A stretch of 64,000 nucleotides of DNA, taken from NCBI GenBank assembly GCA_019321725.1, contig CM033107.1, positions 823,001-887,000 on the forward strand, given 5' to 3'. The notes under the pieces are model-generated. The model saw only the letters and a list, made by a program, of their open reading frames with translations, did no database searches and was not told the DNA's origin. Source of the stretch: Paulownia fortunei. Taxonomy: Eukaryota; Streptophyta; Magnoliopsida; Lamiales; Paulowniaceae. Every line of letters starts with the position of its first letter. Within the stretch, counting starts at the first letter, position 1. The translations under genes were made by a program, and so were the position numbers. Shown in pieces: positions 20,690 to 32,274 of this stretch.

Positions 20690-21048
20690 GGCTAATGAAA
20701 GAGCTTAAAATTTAGGTTTAAAAGTGGATGGTTCCATTCCATCTCAAGAAAACCACCTTTAATAAACAATAATTTTTACTTAATAATCAATTAATTACTG
20801 GTTGAAAATATCAGTCTAATGACAGAGATCTTCTGCAAACTAAGGGTGGGTTAAAAAAAGTTTACAGCCCAATTAATAATAAGAGTTAGAAAAGAATTTA
20901 ATAAACTTCTTGTTAATATTGTATTAAAAAGTGCTGACCAGACCTGTAGAAAGCTGCAGACTGATGATTAAAATATTACAACTTCATCTTAGTTCTCTAA
21001 ACAGACCATATGGGACTTGATCTGTCATTTGGCAGCAATAGTTGTCTG

Positions 21049-21301
21049 AGATATTTTGAAAAATATCTGAACAGATGTACAGATACATATGTCTAAAATA
21101 TCTTGGGTTGGCAAATGAATCATCTGAAAATATCTGTTGCTTGGAACTATCAAGTTACAGCCCACCCCTCCCCTTAAATAATATTAATCTTCTGCATGCA
21201 TGAGGGAACTGTCTTCTGTTGCATGCATGAGAGAAAAATGAGAAGACACATGTTAGATGAAAGGATTATATATATATAGTAACGAGCTTATAAGATATTT
21301 T
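21049..21301. promoter_or_regulatory. orphan cluster of five evening elements
   Basis: The nonamer AAAATATCT or its complement occurs at 21049-21057 (-), 21060-21068 (+), 21095-21103 (+), 21127-21135 (+) and 21293-21301 (-). Two CATGCATG (RY-type) motifs lie at about 21194 and 21222, and a TATA-rich stretch at 21265-21279. Evening elements are bound by CCA1/LHY/RVE MYB factors and confer evening-phased expression when clustered. No gene start is visible nearby: the closest coding sequence is the 3' end of the MIZ1-like gene, 3.8 kb away. Function is inferred. Confidence 0.5.
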
Positions 21302-22614
21302 AAAACTTGTAAAATATGGTAAAATTTTTAGAAAATGAGTTTAGAAGACCAAAAGTAAGGAGTTTTGATCGTATTTTTAAGATTTTAATAATTTTTTTAG
21401 TTTTAATTATATTAATTATAAAATTAGTATTACTAACATATTATATATAAATTTTATGATTTTATTTTATAAAATATTTTAATAATTTATTTTTAAAATA
21501 ATATTCATTACGAACTTGTAAGATAAACACACCCTCTTAGTCATGTATAGTTATTTTGTTCACACAGCTGCTGATATTGTTAAATGTGTTGGTATTCATA
21601 TTTTTGTATGTTTTGAAAATTATTTTTTTTTAATTCGTTTGGTGGAGGATTTTTTGTTGATTTATATGGAGCGTAATTTCATATAGTTCACCGTCGTAGA
21701 GTTGCTAAGACTTGTATATATAGTTGATATGAGCGTAATTACTATTCATGACCTAATAAGGATATAATCCAAAAAATCAGTTTTTATTATATATTTTAAA
21801 TGATATTTTATTTTTTATTCTAACATAATCAATACACGAAAAGTGAATATTGATGATGTCATTTTATATATTTAACGTGTATTGATAATATTAAAATAAA
21901 AAATAAAACATCATTTGAAATAAAAAATGCGACTTGATCAAAATAACGCTGAACGTTATTTCAATTTAAAATTTAAAAAAAGAAAAGAAAAAATAAGACA
22001 GACCTACAATCTTTCTACTTGCATTTCTTTTGGAATAAGATCAAACCAAACCCATCAAATCGCATAGTTTTACTTATCTTGTTATTTATCTAACTATTTT
22101 TTTATATATGAATTAATAATCAACATATATAGGTTTTATACGGCGCCCTATGAATGACTGATCCAAAGGGGTCCACATGAGACTTTTCTATTCGATTTGG
22201 TCCATTTGATATTTATTCCAGAAATGTAGCAACCAACTAGCTAGCGAGTAAGGCTCTTTGAGTCTTGATTATAGTTATTAACTTCTTGAAATGTTCTTGT
22301 AATAATGCAGATTCAAATCAAGTGCTATAGGTTCCACTTTTGGAGGTTTTGTAGGAACATAATTTTTTATCGTAAAATATATTTCATCAGTTGTTAAATT
22401 ATATTAATTATCATTATATATATATATATTATGGATAGAATTTTATACAGAACGAATAATCAATATAACACAACATAATTTACAATAAAAAATTATATAT
22501 GGATTTTGCAGTTATCTACTTAGGAAAAATATGGTAACAATAATATAAGTTAAATTATAAGTACAAATAATTATGCAAGTTCAAATTATTTTTATCATAT
22601 TATTTTCTTCCCGT
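21302..22614. other. gene-free spacer
   Basis: AT-rich DNA with short TA microsatellites. No frame or RNA gene can be supported. Confidence 0.5.
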
Positions 22615-22800
22615 TTTACTCAATTTGCATCTTTTGTTCCAATTTAAAATTTTGTCTCATATTTTATTTTATAAATACAAATCAAGTATATATAATTTAT
22701 ACCAATTTATATTTAAAAAAATATTTTATACACTTAACATATATACGATTAGTGAAATACGATTTTTTAAAACTTTAAATTGGAACCAAGGATGCTAACT
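22615..22800. mobile_element. MITE-like inverted repeat
   Basis: The left arm contains TTGCATCTTTTGTTCCAATT and the right arm is roughly its complement (AATTGGAACCAAGGATGC). The arms are about 40 bp, mismatched, around an AT core. No target duplication was identified. Confidence 0.45.
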
Positions 22801-23864
22801 GCCTTTTATTACCTTTAATATTTATGTAAACCTAATCAATATATTTTACATTAATTAACTATTATTTCACTTTAAGTATCCAAAATAACCCTCAAGCCCC
22901 TCCTTATGAAGATTAACAAACACTTGTTTTTACTCTATATTATTTAGGATCCAAGAAAGGTGTCATAGCTATTCATTCAACAATTCCCAACAATATTCTA
23001 GTCATGGCTTTTCTCTTCTTCTTTTTTTCATATTTTCTTTTTCTTTTTAAAATTTATAAATATATATATCGATCCCACCTACATAATGCATATCTCGGAC
23101 CTCCAAAATTTTAGGAACTCTTGTTTGATTAATTCCAATTAGAGACTAATTATGTGGTCCAAACTAACATGATCACCTTTGTAAGAATACAGACACAATT
23201 ATACAAATATTAATATCTCGCAATTATTAAAAGTGTTGATCGATCTATAACCCCAATCTAGGTTTTTGGAAGAAAGCGAAGATAATTAAAATAGAGTTGC
23301 CTATGTCGGGTTAAGAATCAGTTATTACCCGTCTAAAGTTTAAACTTATTTTTTCAGTATTAATTAACTTTGCAAGATTCCGAGTATTAAGATTTACTTT
23401 TGGAAAAATGCTTATCTTTTCAAATAAATTGTTAAATGGAAAATAAATTGAGTCTTGTCAATCTCTTTGCTTTTCAATTCAAGATTTCTCATCCTCATAT
23501 GCTTTATCTCATATTTTTTATATTATAAATATTTGTTAAGTGGGTAAGATATTACTATAAATTTATATTTGGAATTACCTATATTTGTTGCAAATTTATT
23601 ACATAAAATATGAAATTAAATATTAAAATATTATTTCCCCGTATTTTGGGGGAAGTGACTCCTGATCAACATTCAACACTAGTAGTGGAATTATATATTC
23701 GTCTTGTCTGTATCCCCACCATAATGAACAAAAAGCTATTCATTGTAAACTAGTAGTAGCAATTATACCACATTTGACCCCTGCTTATTTGAAATGGGTC
23801 TGGCTAAATATTTGGAAATTTGATTCAATGGAAGGGATTGCTAAATCCTACAAGTATTGTTTTA
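22801..23864. other. gene-free spacer
   Basis: Nothing recognisable beyond AT-rich sequence. Confidence 0.45.
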
Positions 23865-24250
23865 AAATTCGAACCGGATTAACAAGTTCAATAGGAGTCG
23901 GTCGTTAATAAGGTTTGGTTCGCTCTGATTAATCAAAAATTCGATTTAACTAATTAAATCAATTAAAATTCGATCAAAAAACAATCGAAAACCTTTTTTT
24001 TTTTTAAATGAAGTTAAAATTTGATATTTGATTGTATATATGTACTTATTTGGATTTTGGATTTTGTTAAATATTTTTTTAGTTGATTATTTATCATTTT
24101 TTAACTTTTAAAATTTAATAAATAATAAAATTAAAAAGTATGATCAATTTTCATTAGATTGGTTAGACCTACAGTTGAGCCGTTGTCGATCCGATCAATT
24201 GAACCGTTGATCGATAACAAAATTAATTTTATCATCGATTTGCTCATACA
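23865..24250 (+). repeat. dispersed repeat family R1, copy 1
   Basis: About 385 bp with ends rich in GATTGAACCG/CGGTTCAATC-like complementary motifs and an AT-rich core containing TTTGATATTTGATTGTAT and TTTTTTAGTTGATTATT. Related copies lie at about 43985-44390 (inverted), 44880-45240 and 61470-61862. Coding-free, MITE-like; superfamily not assigned. Confidence 0.65.
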
Positions 24251-24479
24251 ATAATATTTTATCAATAAATTATCAAAAAATTGTTTTTTTAATACTTTAA
24301 CACGCATATTTTATTAAGCAGGAATAGAAAAAGTGAAGAAGTACTTGCTCAAGTTTTTATGTACACTTGTAACATTGATGGTAAAAATCTTTTTTATATA
24401 ACAGTCACACAGAGAAAAATCATTTATATTTGAGTTTGGGACTTAGAGGGTATCAGCTCATGAATAGTTAAGATATATA

Positions 24480-24680
24480 TAATTATGGATAGGAGTGGAG
24501 TCAGAAACTAAATATTGAGAACGAGAATTATTTTTTATTTTTTAAATAATGAAAGAAGAGATATTTGTTATTATTTAAAGAAATAAATTTTTAAAATTTA
24601 ATAATTTTATATATAAAAATTTATATAAATTTAAAAAAATTCAAAAGTTAAGGGGCACGCGGTGCCGCCGGCCAGGATAT
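24480..24680 (+). repeat. dispersed repeat family R2, copy 2
   Basis: Starts near GGAGTGGAGTCAGAAAC and ends in a GC-rich segment (GGGGCACGCGGTGCCGCC). The AT core (TTTTAAAATTTAATAATTTT) matches the complement of 28500-28560. Degenerate element end; class uncertain. Confidence 0.4.
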
Positions 24681-24854
24681 TATTGTGATAAACCCTCAAA
24701 TTTGTTTAAGTAAATATTTCCTTTTATTTCCAAATTTTAACATATCTGTAGTCACAAAACATTAATCGATATTAGTCCACTTATATAGTTAAATCATGTT
24801 AGAATAACTTTTATACTTATCTTTTTTTCGTTAATTTAATTTTTAGATAAAATG

Positions 24855-24858
<4 letters not shown>

Positions 24859-24886
<28 letters not shown>
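24859..24886. repeat. (AT)n microsatellite
   Basis: About 14 AT units downstream of the MIZ1-like gene. Confidence 0.95.
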
Positions 24887-24888
<2 letters not shown>

Positions 24889-25091
24889 TAAAAGCAACAT
24901 AAGTAATAATTAAAGCATGCAACATCTATTAAAGTACAAAATACAAAGTACAAGATCTGCGAACACAATGAAGAGTTTCCCAATTTTCAATTATTCATGC
25001 ATGAAACAATAACCTTCTAATTAACAAAACTCGAAAATCAAAAGCAACATAATTAATTTTGTTCTTCTCTTTTTCTACATGATGATGATGA

Positions 25092-25934
25092 TCAAATTCT
25101 AAGTAAGAATATGCTGAGTTCAGGCCCGCAATTGCCATCCGGATTCAACATGTACAAAGCTTCCGAGTCACGGTTCCCCACAACTCGCTCGAATCGGGCC
25201 CTCATATAAAGCAACTCACCTTCAGAAGCGCCGCCTTTCTGGCCGTCGTCCACCACCGGAATAACCCCCGCCCCGACGGAGACGCTTTGCACGGTGCTCA
25301 GCACGTGCCAGTCCGATTCAGTACACGCTCTTGACTGCGCGGAGCCGCACTGCCTACCGTTGCAGTACATAGTCCACAGAGGCTCTCGAAATAGCCTCAC
25401 CGAGGCCTTGCCGCTGCCGCGCGGCGGCCGCGCCGCCTTCCCGCACTCCAAGGCGATTCTCAACAGCCCGGAAGACATTTCTTTCACGAGGGTCGCGGTT
25501 GTGACCGGGAGTTCTATTAGCAAAACGGGTTCGGATCTCGGGCCATCCTGAACGGCGAAGCTGACGAGGCCACGCCGGTTTCCGAACAGGGTTCCAGTGA
25601 CTTTCCGGCCGAGCGAGGAGGTGATGGAGAGTTGGGTTGGAATGCTGAGCCATCTGCATGTGGGGAGGACAGAGGGGAAGGTAAAAATTGAGAGGAGTGA
25701 CCGGAGGAAGTTGGAGACACCGCTGCCGGTTCTGTTGAGGCGGTGGAAGGCGGTAGCTGAGGCGGAGCCCCGGGGCACGATGGGTCGGAGGTGGAATTCC
25801 TCCGGGGTTTCGAGGCTGCCGTAAGACGTTGATCTTGTGTGGTTGGCGGGGATGATCTTGCTGGTGCTTTTGCAGCTGCTGGTTCTTGGAAGACTACTTG
25901 GAATTATTTGTTCAAATTTTCTCATGGTGGGCAT
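25092..25934 (-). CDS. MIZ1: MIZU-KUSSEI1-like protein (DUF617 family), single exon
   Basis: 280 residues without introns, close to the 297 of Arabidopsis MIZ1. The founding member is needed for root hydrotropism and acts at the endoplasmic reticulum to shape a cytosolic calcium signal. The N terminus (1-105) is Ser/Pro/Arg-rich and variable. The MIZ/DUF617 domain begins near KVTGTLFGNRRG (111-122) and carries the family's typical segments: SDWHVLSTVQSVSVGAGVIP (207-226), GELLYMRARFERVVGNRDSE (239-258) and ALYMLNPDGNCGPELSIFLL (259-278). The start at 25934 was chosen because it is the first ATG; a second lies at residue 4. The gene is much richer in GC than its surroundings. It could be a paralogue rather than MIZ1 itself, but its position next to SIN2 and NTRC supports orthology. 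Confidence 0.9.
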   Translation of the reverse strand: MPTMRKFEQIIPSSLPRTSSCKSTSKIIPANHTRSTSYGSLETPEEFHLRPIVPRGSASATAFHRLNRTGSGVSNFLRSLLSIFTFPSVLPTCRWLSIPTQLSITSSLGRKVTGTLFGNRRGLVSFAVQDGPRSEPVLLIELPVTTATLVKEMSSGLLRIALECGKAARPPRGSGKASVRLFREPLWTMYCNGRQCGSAQSRACTESDWHVLSTVQSVSVGAGVIPVVDDGQKGGASEGELLYMRARFERVVGNRDSEALYMLNPDGNCGPELSIFLLRI

Positions 25935-25937
25935 TTT

Positions 25938-25961
25938 TATTTATATATATATATATATATG
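25938..25961. repeat. (TA)n microsatellite in the MIZ1-like leader
   Basis: About 10 TA units end a few bases upstream of the MIZ1-like start codon, so they lie in the presumed 5' untranslated region. Confidence 0.9.
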
Positions 25962-26053
25962 TAGAATTTTATGTGATCAAGAAACTCAACAATGAATAGA
26001 GATGAAGCTACTGAGGAACACTGAGAAAAATATCTTGGAATATAATCAGAATA

Positions 26054-26098
26054 CTAAATTAAGGTATTTAAAAAATTTAAGATTCTGGTTTCTGTCAT
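26054..26098 (-). other. possible short upstream ORF in the MIZ1-like leader
   Basis: A 14-codon frame (MTETRILNFLNTLI, then TAG) lies between the presumed TATA box and the main start codon. Whether it is transcribed is unknown. Confidence 0.3.
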
Positions 26099-26118
26099 GG
26101 AGGCCAAGAAGGGATATA

Positions 26119-26136
26119 GTGTGTGTGTGTGTGTGT
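26119..26136. repeat. (GT)n microsatellite
   Basis: About 9 GT units followed by a G run, in the presumed 5' leader of the MIZ1-like gene (CA repeat on the sense strand). Confidence 0.95.
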
Positions 26137-26340
26137 GGGGGGGAAGAAACCAACAGAAATGGAACTAGGTTGATCAAACTACTTTTTGGGAGAGGGAGGC
26201 TTGAATCTTGATAGTGTTTTTTTCTACAAGAATTGAGAGGGAGTTTTTGATTGTTATTGGGGGAGATGGAGAGAGCAACTAATGAAGACAAATTGAAAGG
26301 AGGGGACAAGGGGCGATGATTGTGTTTGGGGGGTGGACAA

Positions 26341-26347
26341 TTATATA
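26341..26347 (-). promoter_or_regulatory. TATA box candidate of the MIZ1-like gene
   Basis: TATATAA on the minus strand in the context TTTATATAATTG, about 410 bp upstream of the start codon. It implies a leader of roughly 380 bases if unspliced. Confidence 0.5.
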
Positions 26348-26431
26348 AAGGGAAACTGTGGAGGTTTGTGCTACTGATGTTGATCATTTTCACGCATTGC
26401 CTATTATTTATAGAAAAACTAATAAATTAAC

Positions 26432-26964
26432 TTAAGAATAAATAACACTTTCACTCTTCAAATTTCATCAATTCAAAATATTATTTTTAAAAATAATTTA
26501 TCTCTTAACTTACATTTATTATAGTATTTTTGTCCCTTCCCACCCTCCCCCTCTTACCAAGTTTTCATAAAAAAGCTCTTATCAATCGTGTCACACATCT
26601 CAAAATTCTAAATTTCAAACATTATATGACCATATAAAAATTGCTTTCTCCACTATTGTAATATGTAATCATCCATTTCCGATAAAAGTATAATTATTTA
26701 TTTGTTTGTATTTTCGCTATTAAGTATAGCAAAAAATATTATGATTGCTATTAATTATAACAAAAAATATTATTGAAGACATTTGCAAAAAATGAGAGAC
26801 AACTACTAATGAAGAATTTCTAATGAAAATTTAGTATAAAAAAATTATTGAGAGACAAACACTATAATATAAATTGAGGAGTTAGAATATTTTAAATCAC
26901 TTTTGAGAAATAATGTATTAAATTGATGAAATTGGAAAGACAGTGAATTGCGATTTACCCTTAA
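26432..26964. mobile_element. foldback element with long inverted repeats
   Basis: About 530 bp. Left and right arms of about 100 bp are inverted copies with mismatches: the left reads TTAAGAATAAAT and later AATTTCATCAATT, and the complement of the right reads TTAAGGGTAAAT and later AATTTCATCAATT. The interior is non-coding. No target duplication was resolved. Confidence 0.65.
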
Positions 26965-27099
26965 TTTAATTTGTGCCACATTATTACAAAGGGCCATACA
27001 AGCCATTATTAGAGCTACACGTGTAAACCACCCTCTATGACTATGATATTTTTTAGGCAGCCCTTGTAGGACCCTTGCAACTAGCACTCAACCAAAATA

Positions 27100-27430
27100 A
27101 GGGGTGCTTAGTTAATTTTCCAAGTTGTTTTATTTTTCGAAGACGAAAATATTTTTTGAGAATATTATTTTTATTCTCTTATAATAATAATAATTTAATA
27201 TTTTATTATATCCTGACTAATTATAATAAAACAACAAGATATCTACAATTGATAATAACTCATACTAACAATAACAAAATAATATTAACTAAATATCTAC
27301 AATTATAAATATATTCCAAAATACATTATATTATTTTTTTTCTAATAAAATATTCAAATATATTTTCTAATCTCATTATCAAAATATATTCTTTCAAAAT
27401 AATATTCCCGAAAATGAAACCAAACGTAGC
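27100..27430. mobile_element. MITE-like element, hAT-type ends
   Basis: The left end (GTGCTTAGTTAATTTTCC) and the complement of the right end (GCTACGTTTGGTTTCATTTT) are similar. The core is AT-rich and partly palindromic. Ends containing TTTGGTTTCATTTTC are common in plant hAT-like MITEs; assignment is tentative. Confidence 0.45.
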
Positions 27431-28302
27431 ATTAGTCTTTGTCGGTTGTCTAGTAAGGCCAAGGGCTATAGTTTTTTTTTCCTAGAATTAAAACAAATTA
27501 GACATCTTTTCATTTTGGAGTTTCAAATGTCAAATTTTGCGAATCGAAATTTGTGATTGAATTGGATCGGACATGCGTAAAAATACACGAATCTTATATA
27601 AAATTTAAGTACGAGGGTGAAATGAAAAAGAAATTGGGTTGTTCTCCATCAATATCAAAAATTAAATTCTATTAGCTCATCATTAACTTAAACATAATAC
27701 ATAACTCAGTTGCAATTGGAATATTGAGTGCCTCTCAAATCATCAAGACATGGATCAAGAAGGTGAATGCACGGCGAGGCAACTTGAAGCACAAACCAGG
27801 AATGTTGGAACAAGATTTCGGAAATACATATGATACTTGATTGTTATTTTTAATAAATCAACCAGCTTTCAATTTTTGCTGCTATTGTCGTCGAGATAGA
27901 TAGAGGGTGCAAGCCATTTTCTTCTATCTGATGATTGCATGTGTTGACCGTGATTAGGTTCACTATGGTTGGCGGTAGTTAAGAGTCGATGGAGACTGAA
28001 ATTCCACATTTGGGAGATGATGCATATGTAGTCACAAATTCTAAGTAAAGTTCAATTGGTTTCTGAGTCATATTGGTAGTTTGTGGAGAGGGAATATATT
28101 TATGTTTGAGGACTCTATTTTTAAAAATTATACTTGCATTCGATTATGATATAGCATATATGATTTTTTATTGTATTATTTTGATTATTTATTATGTATA
28201 AAATTTTATACGTAGAATGTACACGTGATAACAATTAGTGCAATGTAATAGAGGTTGTAATAGAATTTGCGATAAAAAATCTTATTGTTGGTATAAAGTT
28301 TG

Positions 28303-28310
<8 letters not shown>
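27431..28310. other. gene-free spacer
   Basis: No gene recognised. Base composition at 27700-28070 is less AT-rich than its surroundings, but no sustained frame exists. Confidence 0.45.

Positions 28311-28338
<28 letters not shown>
28309..28338. repeat. (TA)n microsatellite
   Basis: About 14 TA units. Confidence 0.95.
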
Positions 28339-28341
<3 letters not shown>

Positions 28342-28479
28342 GTTTGAGGGCTCCACTTTTGAAACGTATTCTTGTATTCGACTATGATATATGGAATACA
28401 GAGAAAGAGCACTATTGCTATCATTCCTCACCTTACAACCAAGCATAGACGTTTTTAGCAAAAGTGGATAGGACTAAAA

Positions 28480-28620
28480 AATATTATCAAATGTCCCTTC
28501 AACCCTATAAATTTTTTAAATTAGTATAAATTTTATATAAAAAAATATTAAATTTTAAAACTTCCTTCCCCCAATTTTCCATCCTAAAAAATTATAAATA
28601 CCTTTTTATATATTATTTTT
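28480..28620 (-). repeat. dispersed repeat family R2, copy 3
   Basis: Contains TATAAATTTTTTAAATTAG and TTTTAAAACTTCCTTCCCCC. Its reverse complement parallels the core and right end of 24540-24660. Degenerate. Confidence 0.4.
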
Positions 28621-29340
28621 TTTAAAAAATAAATTTCCTCTCCCAATATTCCAATTTGTTGGCTCAATCATCCCTCTTGCTATATATATAAATATATATA
28701 AAGAGATACCTCTAAGTATGAAAGAGTACAATTGACATAATATTCTCTATTAGAACCTCTTAATAACTAATTTTTTGTATATATCACTTAATATAACTTG
28801 AAATGAATGGAGAAAAAATTGGCCTTATTATTACTAACATAAAAAAAAACATGTGACAAGAAACCCATTAGGCATTAATTTCATCTATCTTATTAACTTC
28901 TCTATAACAAGGAAAATAAAAACATTTATTTGAAAAAAAAAAAAATTCCCCTTCCGATGTTTCGTTAATACCTAAATTAAACTAATGAAATCATCATGTT
29001 AGTATTGTTTTTCAAACTCACTCATCAATTACAACTTGAAATTCAATTAGTCTTTAAGCTTGTCATTATGCAATCCTAAAAATTAGTTAAATTTTTATGT
29101 CGTGCTCGATTTCATTTATTTACATTATTGAAAATAAGTGAAATTTATCTGAGCCGATGAAGAGTAGTCCAAATGAAAGTGACATATATAGAGATGACAA
29201 ACATGATTATAAAAGTCAATGAAAAATTAATACTTAATGGTGTGGATTAAGTGGTCATTTGGATAATTAGCAAATGAAAGGTGCTTATATTATAAATTAA
29301 GATTAGGGTCCTTAATCAAATATTTTTATCTAATTCAATT
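28621..29340. other. gene-free spacer
   Basis: No recognisable gene or RNA. Confidence 0.45.
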
Positions 29341-29342
29341 TT

Positions 29343-29448
29343 TGGGCCGGTTCCAAACAGCTTTTTTTATTTGGGCTATAGCCAATCCCTATTGGTGCCC
29401 AACCCATTTTGACGGCTAGGATCCATATACGTAATCCTGCCCACGTGG
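29343..29448. promoter_or_regulatory. orphan promoter-like block (site II motifs and a G-box)
   Basis: TGGGCC, TGGGCT and a complementary GCCCA motif lie at about 29344-29403, and a G-box core CACGTG at about 29442-29447. No gene can be recognised next to it. Regulatory function is inferred from motifs only. Confidence 0.3.
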
Positions 29449-29489
29449 ACTGTTTGTCACCAACACCAGACATTGTTCTTTCTTTTCAG

Positions 29490-29496
29490 TTTTTCA

Positions 29497-29527
<31 letters not shown>

Positions 29528-29531
29528 TTTT
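29490..29531. repeat. (TTTTTC)n tract
   Basis: Four to five TTTTTC units after a T run. Confidence 0.85.
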
Positions 29532-32190
29532 ATGGTTATTCCCCAAACTTGAAATTAACACAGTGATTTATGTGATTCACTTAATCGGGCTAAATTCATA
29601 GGTGAAAGAGAGAGCAATTTACTATATAAAAAAATAGGTAGAGAAAAGGTCTAAAATTACCACTATAAAAAAAAAAAAACATTATAACTATACACCAAAA
29701 ATAGTCTAAAAATATCGTATCGTATAAATATTGACAGTTCAATATCTTCAGATTTTACTAGATATTACTCAGTATTTGGAAGCAATTACTATTTACTATC
29801 TCTTCTTGCAACGACACAAAATTTTATATGAGAGTTAAGAAAATAAAGAATTATATTTATATTTATATTAATATTTTAAAGTTATGAGTAATAGTTAAAT
29901 TAGTGGTGGTGTGTAATTACTTTGAGTATAAACTTTTAAAAGAAAACTAATATGTAAGAAATAGAGAAAATTACTTAAAAATACTTTAAAATGATTTTTG
30001 CATTAAAAAAACCCACTCCACCAATTTTTCACTTGAAATAATCCAATCGTTAACTTTTTCACTAATAATATTTAGGTTTAATGATTTTTTGGCTAAATTA
30101 TAACCTTTGACTTCTTGTATCAAGAATTAAATAACTCATGTTTTTATATTTTTTTATTGGGTTTTTCAAATCGATATATCGTATCAATTACAATTTTAGT
30201 TTTAACTTATGAATTTGGATTTCTCAAAAATAAAAAATATTGTTTTTTATTTAAGTAACATGCCTTTATTAAGTTTGTGATTGTCTTTCCGACCCTTACT
30301 ACCCAACTTGAGAATGGACAACTAATGTATTCCATTTATTGAACGTAATGATTCAAAGATTTTATTATTCATGTAAAACAATTACAAGTTAAAATAGTCA
30401 TTGTACAATTTATTGATTTAAAATTTTCCAAAAAAAATCATAAGAACTCAATTTATTAGTTTGTCATGTTCAAAAATTCGTAAAAATTTATTGACATTGG
30501 AGTGCATGTGTAATATGTAATATAAGATATAATATAAAATTATAATAAAAGATCCAAACTGAATTTTTTTAATAAGATTCAAACTCAAGATTTTAAGTTC
30601 AATTCTCGTCCGATGCAAAACTTTCTATTCAAAACATTCTTTTCAGATTTTAAGTTTAATTTTCTTCTCAAGTATCTATATAAATTCATCCGTATTTAAA
30701 TATTAAATTTGCTTTATGCATCCAAATTCATGTCAAGTGCAATTTCTTTAACATCCAAAACCTCAACCCACCAACCCCCCACCCAAAAAAAAAAAAAAGG
30801 AAATAAAGAAGAAGAAGAAATAAAGAGAAACAGAACTGAAAATTATTTACAGGTAAACTTAATACAAGATTTAAGTAATTTAAAATCACTTTTCACAAAC
30901 AAGCATAACAATTCTTGTAATATTAAAAAAAAAAAATTGTTGTTTGTATGATGATCATCGCAAAAAGTTAGACCACTAAACATCAAATTTTAGTCATGTG
31001 GCCGTAGGCAAAATGGCATGACATAAAATTTTAAATTGTTGCATGTATTTTAAATAAAAGCGACTGAAAAATAATTATATCAGTCGGGTATATATATATT
31101 TTAACATCTTAGTGCATACGTTAAACAAGGGCAAAACGAGTTTTGACTTTTGTATTCACTCTTTCATGGCATAGTATGTTGAAACTTTTATTAAAAAAAA
31201 GAAAATAAAAATATGGTAGAATTGATAAAAGTTTTGGATTTTTTTTATGTAAGACAATTATTTATAAAATATTCTACCAAAAAAAATAACATAAAATATT
31301 CTAAATTTCGTCATTAACCTTTATTTCAAGTTTACGAATACATATTTTTCTTTTGTTCTTATATCTATAAGCACAAGGACGCACGCATGCACGTTTATAT
31401 ACATATATTTATGATTAATATCAATGATTTTGGGCTAGACTTGACTTGATTATTAGTGACTCGACTTGTTTTCCATTGACACAATGATTTGACAAAAACA
31501 ACATTCCCATTTTTAATGTCCTATGTAGTCTTTGGTCATGATGATTGAAGTTTGAAACGAATTTTGTGTGTGTTGTAAGTAAATTTAATAGTTCTATCCA
31601 AAACATCCAAATGCATGTTAGTCATTTGGAAAAATGTCATAAGAGTAAATGTAGCAAAGTCTTTGTTTGTTGGAGGGAACTATGATCATATTTGAGAAAC
31701 CATAAATCTATTATCATGGCGCTCTTGCCATCATTGATGGTTTCGATCTTAAGATTTTCCTCTTGCATCAGAGATCGATTGATGAAAATTTGTAAATTTC
31801 AATTAAAATTTTGTAAATAAATGAAACTATAACAATTGACAAGAAACCAAATAGGAATAACATAAAAGTACAAACTATAGAAAAAAAATATAAATATTTC
31901 ATAGTTATCATCATTTCTTAGATATTATTCCATTGTTATTCATAGTTCACTAAAATAATTATATCTATTAAAACAAATATTCATTTTCAAAATAAAACAG
32001 ATGCGCGCAATACACATGCAAATTTATACGTGCAATGCACGTGCAAATTCATAACAAGTTTTGATGAGAACTAATGAGTCGATAGGGATGAAAGTAATGG
32101 GAGAATGGTTGGGGAGGGGAGGTCATCATCTGCCTCTTTGAAAGCTTCAACTTCATTAAGTAGCTTAGTTGATAGCAACTAGCAAGACAA

Positions 32191-32274
32191 TGTTTGTTAA
32201 AATTAGGTTAAAGAACAAGTCTAACAACCTAGTGTTTGTTAAAATTAGGTTAAAGAACAAGTCTACCATTATGT
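32191..32274. repeat. two-copy tandem repeat, period 42
   Basis: TGTTTGTTAAAATTAGGTTA followed by AAGAACAAGTCTA occurs at 32191 and again at 32233. Copy B has one diverged version (about 38970-39005), so the doubling happened in copy A after the large duplication. Confidence 0.85.

Noticed and set aside
25294..25824. Frames of 67-101 residues overlapping the MIZ1-like gene
   Set aside because: They are by-products of the GC-rich single exon; the 280-residue frame carries the family motifs.
28621..30540. Long terminal repeat retrotransposon in the gene desert
   Set aside because: No gag, protease, reverse transcriptase or integrase frame and no paired LTRs could be found by eye.
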